Shown piece after piece: positions 32,511 through 43,700 of a stretch of 64,000 nucleotides of DNA. A program made the translations under genes and the position numbers. Source of the stretch: Owenia fusiformis (lineage: Eukaryota; Annelida; Polychaeta; Sabellida; Oweniidae); contig CAIIXF020000012.1 of assembly GCA_903813345.2 (NCBI GenBank), positions 15,184,020 through 15,248,019 of the forward strand, in the 5' to 3' direction. Every line of letters starts with the position of its first letter. Within the stretch, counting starts at the first letter, position 1. The notes beneath the pieces were generated by a model. The model was not told the DNA's origin. It saw only the letters and a program-made list of their open reading frames with translations, and did no database searches.

Positions 32511-32675
32511 TGTCATATTATTGATATATATGTAAATGCTCCATACAGGTGAGAGTGTTCCCGGGAATAAGTTGATGTACTGTGTAATCATTTCGTACAG
32601 TGTAATTCATACATTGGATTACGTCATGAATAAATAATTAGTTTAGAACTCGAATATTGTTATGTAAAGTTGACA
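32511..32675 (+). repeat. 3' LTR of the Ty3/gypsy element
   Basis: The sequence is identical by eye to the 5' LTR. It is preceded by the purine tract at about 32499-32510 and followed by the GTATG target duplication. Confidence 0.93.
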
Positions 32676-33428
32676 GTATGTTGATAAGAAAGTGTGTTTA
32701 TTGGCACCCCCGGGGGGTTCACTGTATATAAACCTTGACGGGGATCCTCGGCGCACATGGGGTACCTTTTTGAACATTTGGTATGGCAATGGACCCAAAT
32801 TTTAGGATGTGGTATGAGAATGCCCTCTCATTTAACTTTTGGGGGATGGAAATGGTCAGATTTTTCAACTTTCTGGTATGAGAATAGTCATGGAAAATAT
32901 GTTATCTCACAATTATGGTATGGAATTGGTCTGGTTTTCCTCAAAGATCGCCTTCTTCTTGGGACCTTCTTCAGTTTAAATAATTAGCTTTTTTTCCCAG
33001 GAAATATTCTTCTTTGGACCAGTCATGGCATTGGTAGGGCATTGGGCCTATATTTTGACATTTGGTATGGCATTGATTTCATATTTGGGCATTTGGGATG
33101 GGTTTTGGGCACTATATCGGTCGGTATGGGAACACATTCAAATTTGACATTTTGGTATGGGAATTTGATATCTGAGGGTTCAGCCTAGGACCCCTGCCAA
33201 ATTTTGTACACAGTGAACCCCCGGATTGGCACCAAAGTTATTATACTGTTTGTTTTGATAAGGCAGTGCAAAGAGATATCTAAACTCTTGACACGTTCTG
33301 TACACGCAAGGTCTTTACACCTCTTGACACGTCTTGAAATCTCTAGTAACACGGATTTTCCAGACTAGCTCTGCACGTCTAGAAATTGCTTGGAACTTCA
33401 CATTTGGCGCAGTGTTTTCATCTTAAAA
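32676..33428. other. Upstream region of the intact plus-strand UGT, with a repeat element
   Basis: Between about 32705 and 33232 lies a segment with loosely inverted GC-rich ends (GGCACCCCCGG on the left, CCCCCGGATTGGCACC on the right). It is filled with repeats of TTTGGTATGG and GGTATGAGAAT type and is probably a non-autonomous element. From about 33416 the sequence matches the paralogue at 16440, so the UGT 5' flank proper is only some 200 bp before the other repeat starts. Confidence 0.6.
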
Positions 33429-35009
33429 ATGGTGCTTAATCATTGGGATTTGAAGTTATATATTGCTTGTTGGCTCACTATCGCTTGCCAAGGAGCAAAT
33501 ATTTTGATCACACCTGTAGATGTAGGCTACAACAGCAGAATGATGAACATGTTCAAACTTGGAAGGATCCTGCTAAGGGATGGACATAACATTACCATGC
33601 TATACTCTAATACAATACACAATCAAACATTGTTTAAACTAGTTGAAGATCATCATGCTAATAAAGCATTTAATGTGATCACTTATAAAGAACCTCCTGT
33701 TGAACGATTGCAGCTAGCTTCAGCAAAAGAGGCAACTGAATTTATGATGAATACAATTGGAATGCCAGCATCAGAATTGTTAATGCAATTATCAGGAGTG
33801 TTCCTCGGAAGTCTAAATGCAATTTTGGGTGATCATGATGCTTTGGAGGCAATAAATAAGGAACAGTTTGATTTAATAATCGCTGATGATCATGTTCTGG
33901 TATCAAGAGTCCTTGGTGATTACCTAAATATACCAGTGATTACGTGTCTTAACATGGGGCCATTTTCTCTCATGTCGAATACACTTTACCCTTTCAACCC
34001 ATCATACATGCCTATTGCGCTACATACAAACTATAGTGATACTATGACATTTTGGGAACGAATCATGAATACTTGGGAAAGTATCAAACTCCATCAAATG
34101 GGGGATTACATAATGAAAAGTGGTCGGGATATTTGCCTGAAACATGGATTAAATTACTCTTCGTGTGACAATATCATCAATTTCTATCAAACAGTTTCAC
34201 TTGTATTTATGTTTCGTAGCGATGTTCTACATTACCCTGCTCCATTTATGCCCCATGTTGTTTCCATCGAAGCATTCTTTCTTGATAAACACAAACCATT
34301 GCCTGACAGATATAATGATATTTTGAATAAGGCGAATGAACATGGCGCTATAATTGTAAGTTTCGGCTCATCTTTACGCTATCTCCCCATGATTCAGGTG
34401 AACCTACTTGCCAAGGCATTTGGAAAAATGCCCCAACGAGTCATATGGAGCTATGCAGGACCTAAACCTGATAACCTTGGCTCAAATACAGTCATAGATG
34501 AATGGATTCCACAGAACGACTTAATAGTCCATCCCAATGTGAAACTATTTGTGCACCATTGTGGAGTGTCCAGTACCTATCAAGCCCTCAGTTATGGACT
34601 GCCTTATATTGGTATTCCATTTTTGTTTGATCAGAGATACAATTGCGAGAAACTGACAAACCGTGTAGGATCTGGACTGACCTTAAACCCTTTAGATTTA
34701 ACAAGTGAGACACTCCAAGGTGCAATGGAGGATGTCATTAACACTGCCATCTATAGGGAGAATGCCAGAAAAGGTGCTGCCCTCTATCATGATCAGCCCA
34801 TGGATCTTCGTGACAAACTTGTATACTGGGTCAATTATGTAATTCAACACAACGGTGCAAATCACCTGAGATCTGAAGGCATAAATAAACTGAACATATT
34901 TCAATATTTCCTTTTGGATATTATCTGCCTTATTTTAGGTATCATCTTGCTGATTCTTTTTTGCATATATCACATTTTGGTGCTTTTTAGATACATTTTG
35001 AGACTTTAA
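33429..35009 (+). CDS. UDP-glycosyltransferase (UGT), intact, family A
   Basis: A 526-residue single-exon UGT. I place the start at the ATG at 33429 (13 codons inside the open frame) because a hydrophobic signal peptide starts there, running to about SLIACQG-like residues 12-22, and because homology with the paralogue at 16454 begins at this point. The donor-binding signature begins at about residue 358 (WIPQNDLIVHPNVKLF) and reads HHCGVSSTYQ in place of the THGGNSGQLE of the minus-strand family. A membrane helix is at about 490-518. It is convergent with a minus-strand UGT copy. AATAAA at about 35355 is a likely polyadenylation signal. Confidence 0.92.
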   Translation: MVLNHWDLKLYIACWLTIACQGANILITPVDVGYNSRMMNMFKLGRILLRDGHNITMLYSNTIHNQTLFKLVEDHHANKAFNVITYKEPPVERLQLASAKEATEFMMNTIGMPASELLMQLSGVFLGSLNAILGDHDALEAINKEQFDLIIADDHVLVSRVLGDYLNIPVITCLNMGPFSLMSNTLYPFNPSYMPIALHTNYSDTMTFWERIMNTWESIKLHQMGDYIMKSGRDICLKHGLNYSSCDNIINFYQTVSLVFMFRSDVLHYPAPFMPHVVSIEAFFLDKHKPLPDRYNDILNKANEHGAIIVSFGSSLRYLPMIQVNLLAKAFGKMPQRVIWSYAGPKPDNLGSNTVIDEWIPQNDLIVHPNVKLFVHHCGVSSTYQALSYGLPYIGIPFLFDQRYNCEKLTNRVGSGLTLNPLDLTSETLQGAMEDVINTAIYRENARKGAALYHDQPMDLRDKLVYWVNYVIQHNGANHLRSEGINKLNIFQYFLLDIICLILGIILLILFCIYHILVLFRYILRL

Positions 35010-35596
35010 AAAAGATTGACCTGATAAACATGTATATTAGAACACACTGATATACATGCACACTAATAATATAGACTAATGGTGGTTCCTTAAATAGGAG
35101 TGATTAGTCATATGAATAATATAATTTTATTTCACGAATCCTTTTTGGTAAGGCCTGAAGGAACCAAAAAGGCACATATAGTTTTACAGTTTTCAATGGT
35201 TAACTATTCCCACCTGATGCTTTTCACATGTATCTTAGAGAGGGGGCTTTGTATTAAAGATGTGCCTATGTTAAAATGTTCAAATATTTACAGTTTCCTT
35301 ATGGTTTAACGAGTCACTAATTCATTATGATTCATTTGTCTAGAAACATTTCACCAATAAATCTCTCGAAACTATTCAACAAATCTACGGCCCTTTTCCA
35401 GATATCTTATATTGCCCTTGGAATAATTCCAACATCCAGCACCTCACACAGGATAATCTATATATATCTATTCTATTCATAATACACACGTATTTATATT
35501 CTTTTTTACTTGTAATTTTTTCATTGGCTTATAATCAATAAAATTATGTTATACTGACTATTGATTTAACTTTCACTCTTAACAAGTTATTTGCTA
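35010..35596. other. Spacer, second copy of the duplicated block
   Basis: It matches 18032-18632 almost base for base, with small deletions such as about 16 bp near 35085. No independent gene is called. Confidence 0.75.
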
Positions 35597-36935
35597 ATCA
35601 GTCTTTTCCTTTGCTTTCAAACTCAAGGCTTTCCAAACTAGCCTACAACAGTGCTTTAAAATGTGATACAAAATGAAACTGAACAATAAAAACACTAGGA
35701 GAATATCAATCATTTAACCACTGGTACCAAGGCATGTTCAGCGAAACTGGTTTCAAATGAGAACCACCAAATTTCAGCACATGGTTTACCCAGAATGCAA
35801 TTTCCTGAAGTGGATCAGGAAGATCATCTAAGATAGCCTTCGCTTTGAGAAGATTATCTTTGTATGTTTTATTATCAATCATTTCATTTATGTTCTGTAC
35901 CAGTTCATCAGATGTGAAAGTGTTAAAGTCCATAACAAGTCCATAGCCTCTAGCCTTTGCACGTTCAGCATTATGCATCTGGTCTAGAACAAGAGGGAAA
36001 GTGATCATTGGTACAGCATGGGCAACACTTTCTAATTGGCCACTGTTACCTCCATGCGTGATAAACAGTTTTGTATTGGGATGTCCTAAAATATCATTCT
36101 GGGGCACCCATTCCATTAAGATCACATTGGAAGGTTTGTTAAGTGGTGCAATACCTTTGTATCTCATTACAATATGTTGATTTATGCGTGAAAATGCCTC
36201 CATTAGTTTTGACATTATGTGATTGGGGAATGAATTAATTGCAGACCAGAATGATAGGAGTATTGTCCCATGCTTTGCCTGGCCAACAAATGTTGAAAGA
36301 TCTCCTTTTAATGGTGAAACATTCTTTGCTGCAAAGCCTCCTACTATTTTATAAGCAGGATGGGACAGACGGGGATATTCCAATATGTGGTGTTCCATCA
36401 TGACAAACCACATCTCAGATTTTTGATGTAAATCACCAATGCAAATCGGTGGCTTATGAGGAGCATATTTTCTCAATAACTCCTCAAAATGGGAACTTGA
36501 AAAAGATGGCGTCAAGGAATAGAATGCCAGTGTCAAGAGAAAGTTCCTGATTCGCTGAGTGAAGGTCATGTGATCCGATCCTGAGAAATAAAAATGTGCT
36601 TCTGAGGAAGGTAACGAGGGTACGGCTGCACGCAATGGTTCTGGTAATGGAAAAATAGTTATGAATGGAACATCATGTCGGTATGGTATAATGTATTGAA
36701 TGCTGTTGGCGTGAGTTCCTTCTAAAATAATCAAATCAAACTTTGCGTCAGATATTCTTAATGTCATTTCTGCATCTTCAAGAAGCCTTTCTTGATCCCC
36801 ATAAATCTCTTCAGCTATTCCTTTGAATGACTTGATTTTGGCAAAAAAGCCCATATCAATTGCAACTTCATTCATTTTATCTTCCATATTATTGTGTTCC
36901 CAAAATGATGCAAAATTATAGTACCAACATGTAAT
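35597..36935 (-). pseudogene. UGT family B copy lacking its N-terminus, frameshifted at the C-terminus
   Basis: Homology starts in the middle of the N-terminal domain (WYYNFASFW region) and runs through the donor signature. An extra T at about 35714 compared with the other copies shifts the frame just before the membrane helix, so the open frame ends at 35706 and the anchor is lost. The upstream end at about 36930 is fused directly to another UGT fragment. It cannot make a normal enzyme. Confidence 0.88.
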
Positions 36936-38249
36936 TTTTGAACATTTTTTGTTGTAAAGCCTCCTACTATTTTATAAGCAGGATGTGACAAACGGGGATA
37001 TTCCAATATGTGGTGTTCCATCATGACAAACCACATCTCGGATTTTCGATGTAAATCACCAATGCAAATCAGCGGCTCATGAGGAACATATTTTCTCAAT
37101 AACTCCTCAAAATGGGAATCTGAAAAAGTTGGCATTGAGGTATAGAATGCCAGAGTCAATAGAAAATTCTTGATTCGCTGAGTGAAGGTCATGTGATCTG
37201 ATCCTGAGAAATGAAAATGTGGTTCAGAAGAAGGTAATGAGGGTACGGCTGCACGCAATGGTTCTGGTAATGGAAAAAGAGTTATGAATGGAACATCATG
37301 TCGGTATGGTATAATGTACTGAATGCTGTTGGTGTGAATTCCATCTAAAATCATCAGGTCAAACTTTGCGTCAGATATTCTTAATGTCATTTCCTCATCT
37401 TCAAGAAGTTTCTCTTGATCCGCATAAATTTTTTCAGCAAATCCTTTGAGCAGCTTGATTTTGGCAAAAGATCCCATATCAATTGCAATTTCATTCACTT
37501 TATCTTCCATGTTATCGTATTCCCAAAATGATGCAAAATTATAGTACCAACATTCCATTTTTGAGTATTTTTCCAAAATTTTCTTCATCCTTGGTGCCAT
37601 AAGAATGGTCACATCATGTCCTTCAGAACCAAGTTTTTCTCCAAATACTGCATGCAACAGTACTGTCAACCCCCAAAGATTTTCTCGCGGGACAGATTTT
37701 TTAGACCCAGTGCCCAAAATTCGCGGGATTTTGCGGGACATCTACTAAATTCGCGGGACTTTTAAGGGATTTGCGTGATTGCGCTAATAGGCCTTTTTTT
37801 ATCAAATTCGCGGGATTTCGCGGGACCATTCGAGGGACAAACAACCTAATTGCGGGACAGTTAACAGTTTAACCATCAAAGACTTCATAAAGGGACAGAT
37901 TTTTTAGACAAGCACCCTAAATTTGCGGCATTTTGCGGGACATCCACCTAAATTTGCAGGATGTCCCTGGACATGCAAGGGATTTGCGTGATTGGTAAAA
38001 GTACTCCAATCAAACTTTCAGATACTGATTAATCAAATATAATACACTTAAATTGTAACTTAAATAAACGTCAACACAATTCCACAAAATACGCATAAGA
38101 ATATTATTAAACTTTATTGTTATTTATCAAAAACAAAAACCATGCTTCAGGTGTGAGTCCCATAATCGAACACGAAATTCAAAAATTCTGAACAATACTT
38201 TGCACTTATGGCGTCCGTGACCAACTATGAAACGCTTTCCCCCATAGTA

Positions 38250-39339
38250 CAGGGTGGTCCAAAAAATGGGACACTCGTATTTCAAAAAATAAATATTGAT
38301 TTTCTTGACGAAAACATGTCATATTATATACCAATGGATAGGAAATTTACTCATCTTTAATTTTGAATATCATATGTTGAAATTTATTTTGATGTCTGTC
38401 AACCAGCGTCCATAATATAAATGACGTCATTTTCGTTTCAAAACGGCTTTTTCCAAAACTTGCAAAAACCAAGTTTTTTGTCAACTTTATTTGCATAAAC
38501 AGACATTCAATATGTTCACTATTTTGATCAATAATAGCCCTCAATTTCGGCTTAAACTGGTCACAAGCATCATTGGTATGGTGTTGAGACAATGAATTCC
38601 ACTTCTCAACAATTCTATACTTAAAAGGGACTGAGTAGATGTAGGGGGTTCATGATAAGCCAATTCTGTTAGTTCTCCCAATACTTGGTTGTCGCAGATG
38701 TTGATATCGGATGATCCAATAATGATGTTTTTGGACCATTCTGATCTGAGCTCATTTTGGAATCATTACATTTCCCAACAAGATGGGGCTCTAAGCAATA
38801 AATTCCACAAGAGTGTCATATGTTTAAAAGACAATGTGCCTAGATTCATTCCCCCTTAATCACTGCCTCCCCAGATCCTGATCACCCAACCTCTGCGACT
38901 ACCACGTATGGAGAGAACTAATAGAATTAGTGAACCATAAAATCCTTTACATCTATTCAGTCCCTGAAGGACAGAATTATTGAGAAGTGAAATTCATTGT
39001 CTCAACAGCACATCAATGATGCTATTGACCAGTTTAGGCCAAAATTGAGGGCTATAATTGATCAAAATGATGGACATATTGAATGTCTGTTTATGTAAAT
39101 AAAGTTGACAAAAACTTGGTTTTTGCAAGTTTTGGAAAAAGCCGTTTTGAAATGAAAATGACGTCATTTATATTATGGACGCTGGTTGACAGACATTCTA
39201 ATAAATTTGAACTTATGATATAACAAATTAAAGATAAGTAAATTCCCTATCCATTGGTATATAACATGACATGTTTTCATCAAGAAAACCAATATTTATT
39301 TTTGAAATACGAGTGTCCCATTTTTTTTGGACCACCCTG
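38250..39339. mobile_element. Mariner/IS630-type element with long inverted repeats, nested
   Basis: Outer ends CAGGGTGGTCCAAAA and its complement are flanked by TA (38248-38249 and 39340-39341). Inverted arms of about 400 bp pair 38250-38650 with 38940-39339. Between and within the arms a decayed transposase can be read on the plus strand: an ISQQDGA block (about 38772), SPNLCDYHVW resembling the family's SPDLTPxDF (about 38880), and an LRAIIDQNDGHIE C-terminus (about 39045). The left arm carries an inverted copy of that C-terminus. Several stops show that it is inactive. Confidence 0.85.
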
Positions 39340-39369
39340 TATTATATATATATTACCTGTTCATATAGG

Positions 39370-39395
39370 CATGGGCTTTCAATTGAAAGCCCATG
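39370..39395. repeat. Perfect 26-bp palindrome
   Basis: CATGGGCTTTCAA followed immediately by its reverse complement, with no spacer. It lies within the hAT-like insertion, just outside the nested mariner. Confidence 0.9.
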
Positions 39396-39967
39396 ATATA
39401 GGGGTTCAATTAATCTACATCAAATTATAGAGAGTCAGGTTACTTTTCTAGATGTCAGCGTCCATTTATTGTAACTCGCGTTTGCTAACATTTGCTCAGT
39501 TCTCATTTGCCACACGCGTAGTAAAAAGGCCAACGTTGGAACTATTTATGACCTACATCCCTATTATCGTAATTAAAATGAAAGTTGAACCCCTCCTCTT
39601 TATTTTGATACCAAACAAAAGCATGATGGGTACTTAAAGTTAGGTAAACTTTACTCCTCAAAAGTGCAAAAACTTCTTACATAAGATAAGATAATCACAA
39701 TATAGGGGATTGCAACAATTTCGGAAATTCGCGGAGGTCAAGGCCGACATTTGCGGGACTTCGCGGGACATTGCGGGACACGCAAATTAGCCTAATTTTG
39801 ATCAAATTCGCGGGATAATCCCGCCATTCGCGGGACACTTGACAGCTCTGATGCAAGTTAACATGATTGTAGTGGTCAAGAGGAAGAAATAATATTCTAG
39901 AGGAATTCACGGAGATTAACCTCCAGCATAAAGCCAATAGAAGCAATCTGATGTCCTTTAAATTCAT

Positions 39968-40687
39968 GATTCTTCTCAAACTTCATGTACAAACAAAGTC
40001 AGCACATCTTTTAACACAGAACTAAGAATACTGAACAACAGTCAACAGTTATTTCGACTTAATACCACAATCCAAATCAGTGGTGTGATAAAAACATGCT
40101 GACCTAAGAAATGTCATAAGTACAATTTATCTTCAAAACACTCGCAATTAGGTTGAATTAACTTTTAAAACAATATTTCAAACCATAAACAATTTTGCCC
40201 TGTTTTCAAAGGTCAATCTGCCTTTTTCTCTATTATAATGTCCTGCATATTTCTTTATCTTTCTCTGGATATGAGGTGTCTCTTGGACATGTTCTTTTGC
40301 ACATATGACAATAGCACTATTCAGTTGACTCACAGGCCCGTAGCAAGGGGGGGGGGGTTATGTTTTAAGCACATATGATTCTGGAAATTTTTGTACCAAA
40401 GTTGTCAAATGTGAACCCCCTTAGCAAAAGCTGGCTATGGTCATGGCTCACATGACAAAAAGGAATTCATGAATCTAGGTTCAGTTTCAATTTTCTGTTT
40501 CTCAAGTTCTCACATTCACAGTTCTGTAGTCAAAATATGCAAGTTTTCAAATTGTTTCTGCAAATGGATTATTTTTAAGTGGGTACACACCTTTTTTCAA
40601 AATCCAAAGTTTGTGCAATACACACCTGCTCTAATGCTTGGAAGACCAAGTTGTATGATATACATATTATATATAAAATCATCTTAC
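39968..40687. other. Gene-free stretch, 3' of ASPDH exon 3
   Basis: I looked here for the next ASPDH exon on the minus strand and found none. A run of G lies at about 40347-40357. The right end is the 5' part of the intron following exon 3. Confidence 0.5.
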
Positions 40688-40772
40688 CATATAATCTGCA
40701 TTCTCCAAGAAACTCTCTCCATACTGCTCTGATATTTTTGGATGGCAAACCTCAACAATTATATCAGCATTT
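40688..40772 (-). CDS. ASPDH: ASPDH exon 3
   Basis: An 85-bp exon with acceptor TATTTCAG and donor GTAAGATG. It encodes ADIIVEVCHPKISEQYGESF and a short end, with the first base completing an arginine codon from exon 2. The donor is in phase 0 and points to further exons that were not found. Confidence 0.87.
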
Positions 40773-43700
40773 CTGAAATATAGGGAAAACATTAAAGCCT
40801 TAATAAAAAAATAAATAGTTTTATAGATTCAGAAATTTGTTGTATCTTGCAAATCTCATGAAAAATGAAGACCAAATGTGTTATAAATATCAATAATTAG
40901 GAGGCACATGTATATATACAGTAAAACCTGTCTTATGAACACCTGTCTCTAGTAAACACCAGTATCTAGTGATCACCCTTCCTCCGCACATGCTCTACTG
41001 ACTTCTGTATAAATAATCCTCTCTGTTGTAAACACCTACCAACACTGAACATTTTTTCTTGGTAAAAAAATATTCAATATAAACAGGTTTTACTATACAT
41101 AAAATACAGTGTAGTCATGTGTTAAGCCATTCATGAGGCAGGCACCTTAACAGAAACACATTAATTAGGATGTTTTTTTAATGAATCAATGGGGGCTGTT
41201 TTTCTTGACTGGTATGCACTTAGAGTTTGCTTTTTCTTGCTAAGTTTCATTACAACTTTTGGTCCTTTCCCTTTGACACTTGTGCTTGGATATTCATGGA
41301 TATGACGTCTTATGTTGTATTGTTACAATTCTGACTTCACCACTACACAGCCAATATAATTCGACACCGTTTCGGCATCGAACAAATTCGGCACCGTTCC
41401 GGCACCATTTCGACACCGTTCCGGCACCGAAACCTTTCGACACCAAAATTTGCTACCGGACTAGTCAGTCCATTTGTTGCCGAAACGGCACCGAAATTTG
41501 GCACCGAAACGGTGTCGAAAATCAGATTGCATTTTGGGGGTGAAGCCTCTTTCTCCCCATTTACTGTACACAATATTGGTTATAAACATACGAACATATT
41601 TACAATTTATTTACACTATAAAAACTATATACATAACATAACATAATACATTGGTAATAACATATATACAATTGATAATATCTCGCAGTAGTAGTAATAG
41701 ATTGAAGACGTGGCCATAACCTTCTACAATTATTTCAACAGTCCTGTTTTTATCACATGCCCTGGGATGGTCCGGGCTTCATCCTGATTGGATCTTGCAA
41801 CAGGGAAGCTGGCCAAGTCCAGATTATTTCACAGCTGACACTCCTCGTTCAATGTTTTTTAAAAAGAACTGAACATTTCTTTATTCGAACTTTTATCATT
41901 TGTCTCCAGGCATTGCTGGCAACCATCTTTCTCTGAATATTTCATCCTCAAAGAAGTGGAAATTGCATATTTGGCCTCTCTTGCCTGGAAATAGAATTCA
42001 ACACATTTTAATATTTGATTTTGTTTAGCTCAAATGTGAATAGTACAAGTTCCATAAGGGTAATGATTTAAAGTATTGAAAACTCAGAGAAAACAGAACA
42101 TTTAAATATTTCAACTAGTATAAGGAGATAAAATCTCAACCAATGGTCTAAACTACAAATAAACCATTATCACAATCATTACCAAAAGACCATCAAATTT
42201 GTTTCAGTAAATGTTCATGTATTGTACACATTTACAGTACAGTATACATGTATATATCTAGGGGTTTCACTAGAATTTCTCACAACTGACTAAATAAATG
42301 AAATCAAAGGGCAAAATTAATAGAAATCATAAATCTAAAAAAATGTGGGAAAGTTGAAAAGTCCCTAAAAACAACAAGAGATTTTGTGAAAACAAACGGT
42401 GAAAATGTTGCCTGCCTGCTGCCTGCTGCTCATGAAACCCCTGATATCAGTCACATTTTTTATTCTTACCCTTTTGTTCAATCGATGGAGGGCTCTCTGG
42501 AATATGTTGCGTGTGTCCTTTTTAGGCATGGAAAATGCTGGGTCATATACTGGTGACATTCTAAGTATATATTCCATATCACAGTAAGATTTAGTGTAGA
42601 TACCATTTTGTCCAAACTTGTTGAAATCTATTTCAGGCCATTCATATTTTATTTCAATTGCATCCAAGTCAACAACTGCATTGTTTTCACCGATATCTTT
42701 TTGTTCTTCTAGTTCAATCTCTTTTTCAATTTCTGGTTCAATGAAAGGCACAATTCTATTGCTACGTCTCCAGGATTTTCTTGTTTCTGTCGATGTCCAA
42801 CAGCAGATTTGACTCATCGCATTCCTTAACTTGTGGCTTTTGTTCATTGGTGGCGCCATTCTAATTTCTAATGATAATTTGTTGCTCTTTGTATTTGAAT
42901 GTTTACTTTTCTGTAAAATTTCACTGATGTACAGCTCAATTTATTTTCTGTTTGTATTTCCATAGAAACTAACATCTATCACCAGGTAATATGTGCATTG
43001 TTATGCATGACATCACTATAAAACATTTCATGTTGCTATGAAACAATGGACCTAATAACTGTCTATTTATGACATCACAAGTGGATTTGGTTGTTATGTC
43101 CAAAGTGCCTAGAAACAATTCAATTTATTGCTTTATGACATCACAATAGAAATGAAACTTTAATGCCTGTGTTTATGATGTCATAATAAGTATTTTTTAA
43201 ATATGAGGTCAGATCAAGGAACTCCATGGTTACAGTTTTGTTTGTTTTATTTTATTACACCAAATGTCAATTGGGAATTTTTATGATGCTGCTATATTGC
43301 TTTGGTATTTTAACTAGAAATACATTTTCTGATCACATTTTATTATGAAGGCCTTTCACTTTTTGCATGTAATTTTCATAAAGCGCTAAATGTAAATTTT
43401 CCTGATGACAATCAACCTACACCCCCCACCCCCGAATAGGGCCTTGAATAAAAAGGACTTGAATTAAGTCTTGAAATTCATGTAGTAAAAATCTACAAAT
43501 ACTTGTACAAAAGTATGAATGACATTCCAACATAAGCTCAAATCTATAATGTAATAATTGTTATCGAGAGATTTCTAACTTTATTCAATGTTGAAATCTG
43601 GTGAGTGATACAGCAATTTCAATGCAAAACATTTTAGTTGTAGATAAAGTTATATAAAGGGGCAAGAAAGACTAGAGAAGTGTCGAGGGTAGCTTTGGAA

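Larger units (their letters stand above)
27697..32675 (+). mobile_element. Ty3/gypsy LTR retrotransposon, recent insertion
   Basis: Two 165-bp LTRs (27697-27861 and 32511-32675) that look identical by eye begin TGTCATATT and end TTGACA. The element is flanked by a 5-bp target duplication, GTATG (27692-27696 and 32676-32680). A purine tract, AAAAAGGGGAGA, sits directly before the 3' LTR. Gene order is Gag-PR-RT-RNase H-IN and no env-like frame is seen. The RT resembles the Mag/K02A2.6-like group. Despite the apparently identical LTRs the coding region is broken twice (about 29400 and 31305). Confidence 0.93.
37658..39850. mobile_element. hAT-like non-autonomous element in a UGT
   Basis: The ends are imperfect inverted repeats: CAGTACTGTCAA on the left, TTGACAGCTCTG on the right. 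ATGCAA flanks both sides (37652-37657 and 39851-39856), and the site lies inside the UGT N-terminal coding region. Subterminal regions are crowded with TTCGCGGGA(C/T) motifs in both orientations. The same ends and motif type occur in the 372-bp element at 57628. A mariner-type element is nested inside. Confidence 0.8.
36937..39967 (-). pseudogene. UGT family B N-terminal half, split by a hAT-like insertion
   Basis: The signal-peptide segment with its ATG is at 39857-39967. The N-terminal domain continues at 36937-37651 after a 2.2-kb insertion (37658-39850). The homology then breaks off at about 36937, at a point equivalent to the middle of the gene, and joins the neighbouring copy out of frame within the sequence GAACATTTTTTGTTG. 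This looks like the product of unequal recombination between two tandem copies, followed or preceded by the transposon insertion. Confidence 0.85.

Noticed and set aside
39452-39637. A 61-codon plus-strand frame
   Set aside because: It lies within the hAT-like insertion, has no motif and no homologous domain that I recognise.
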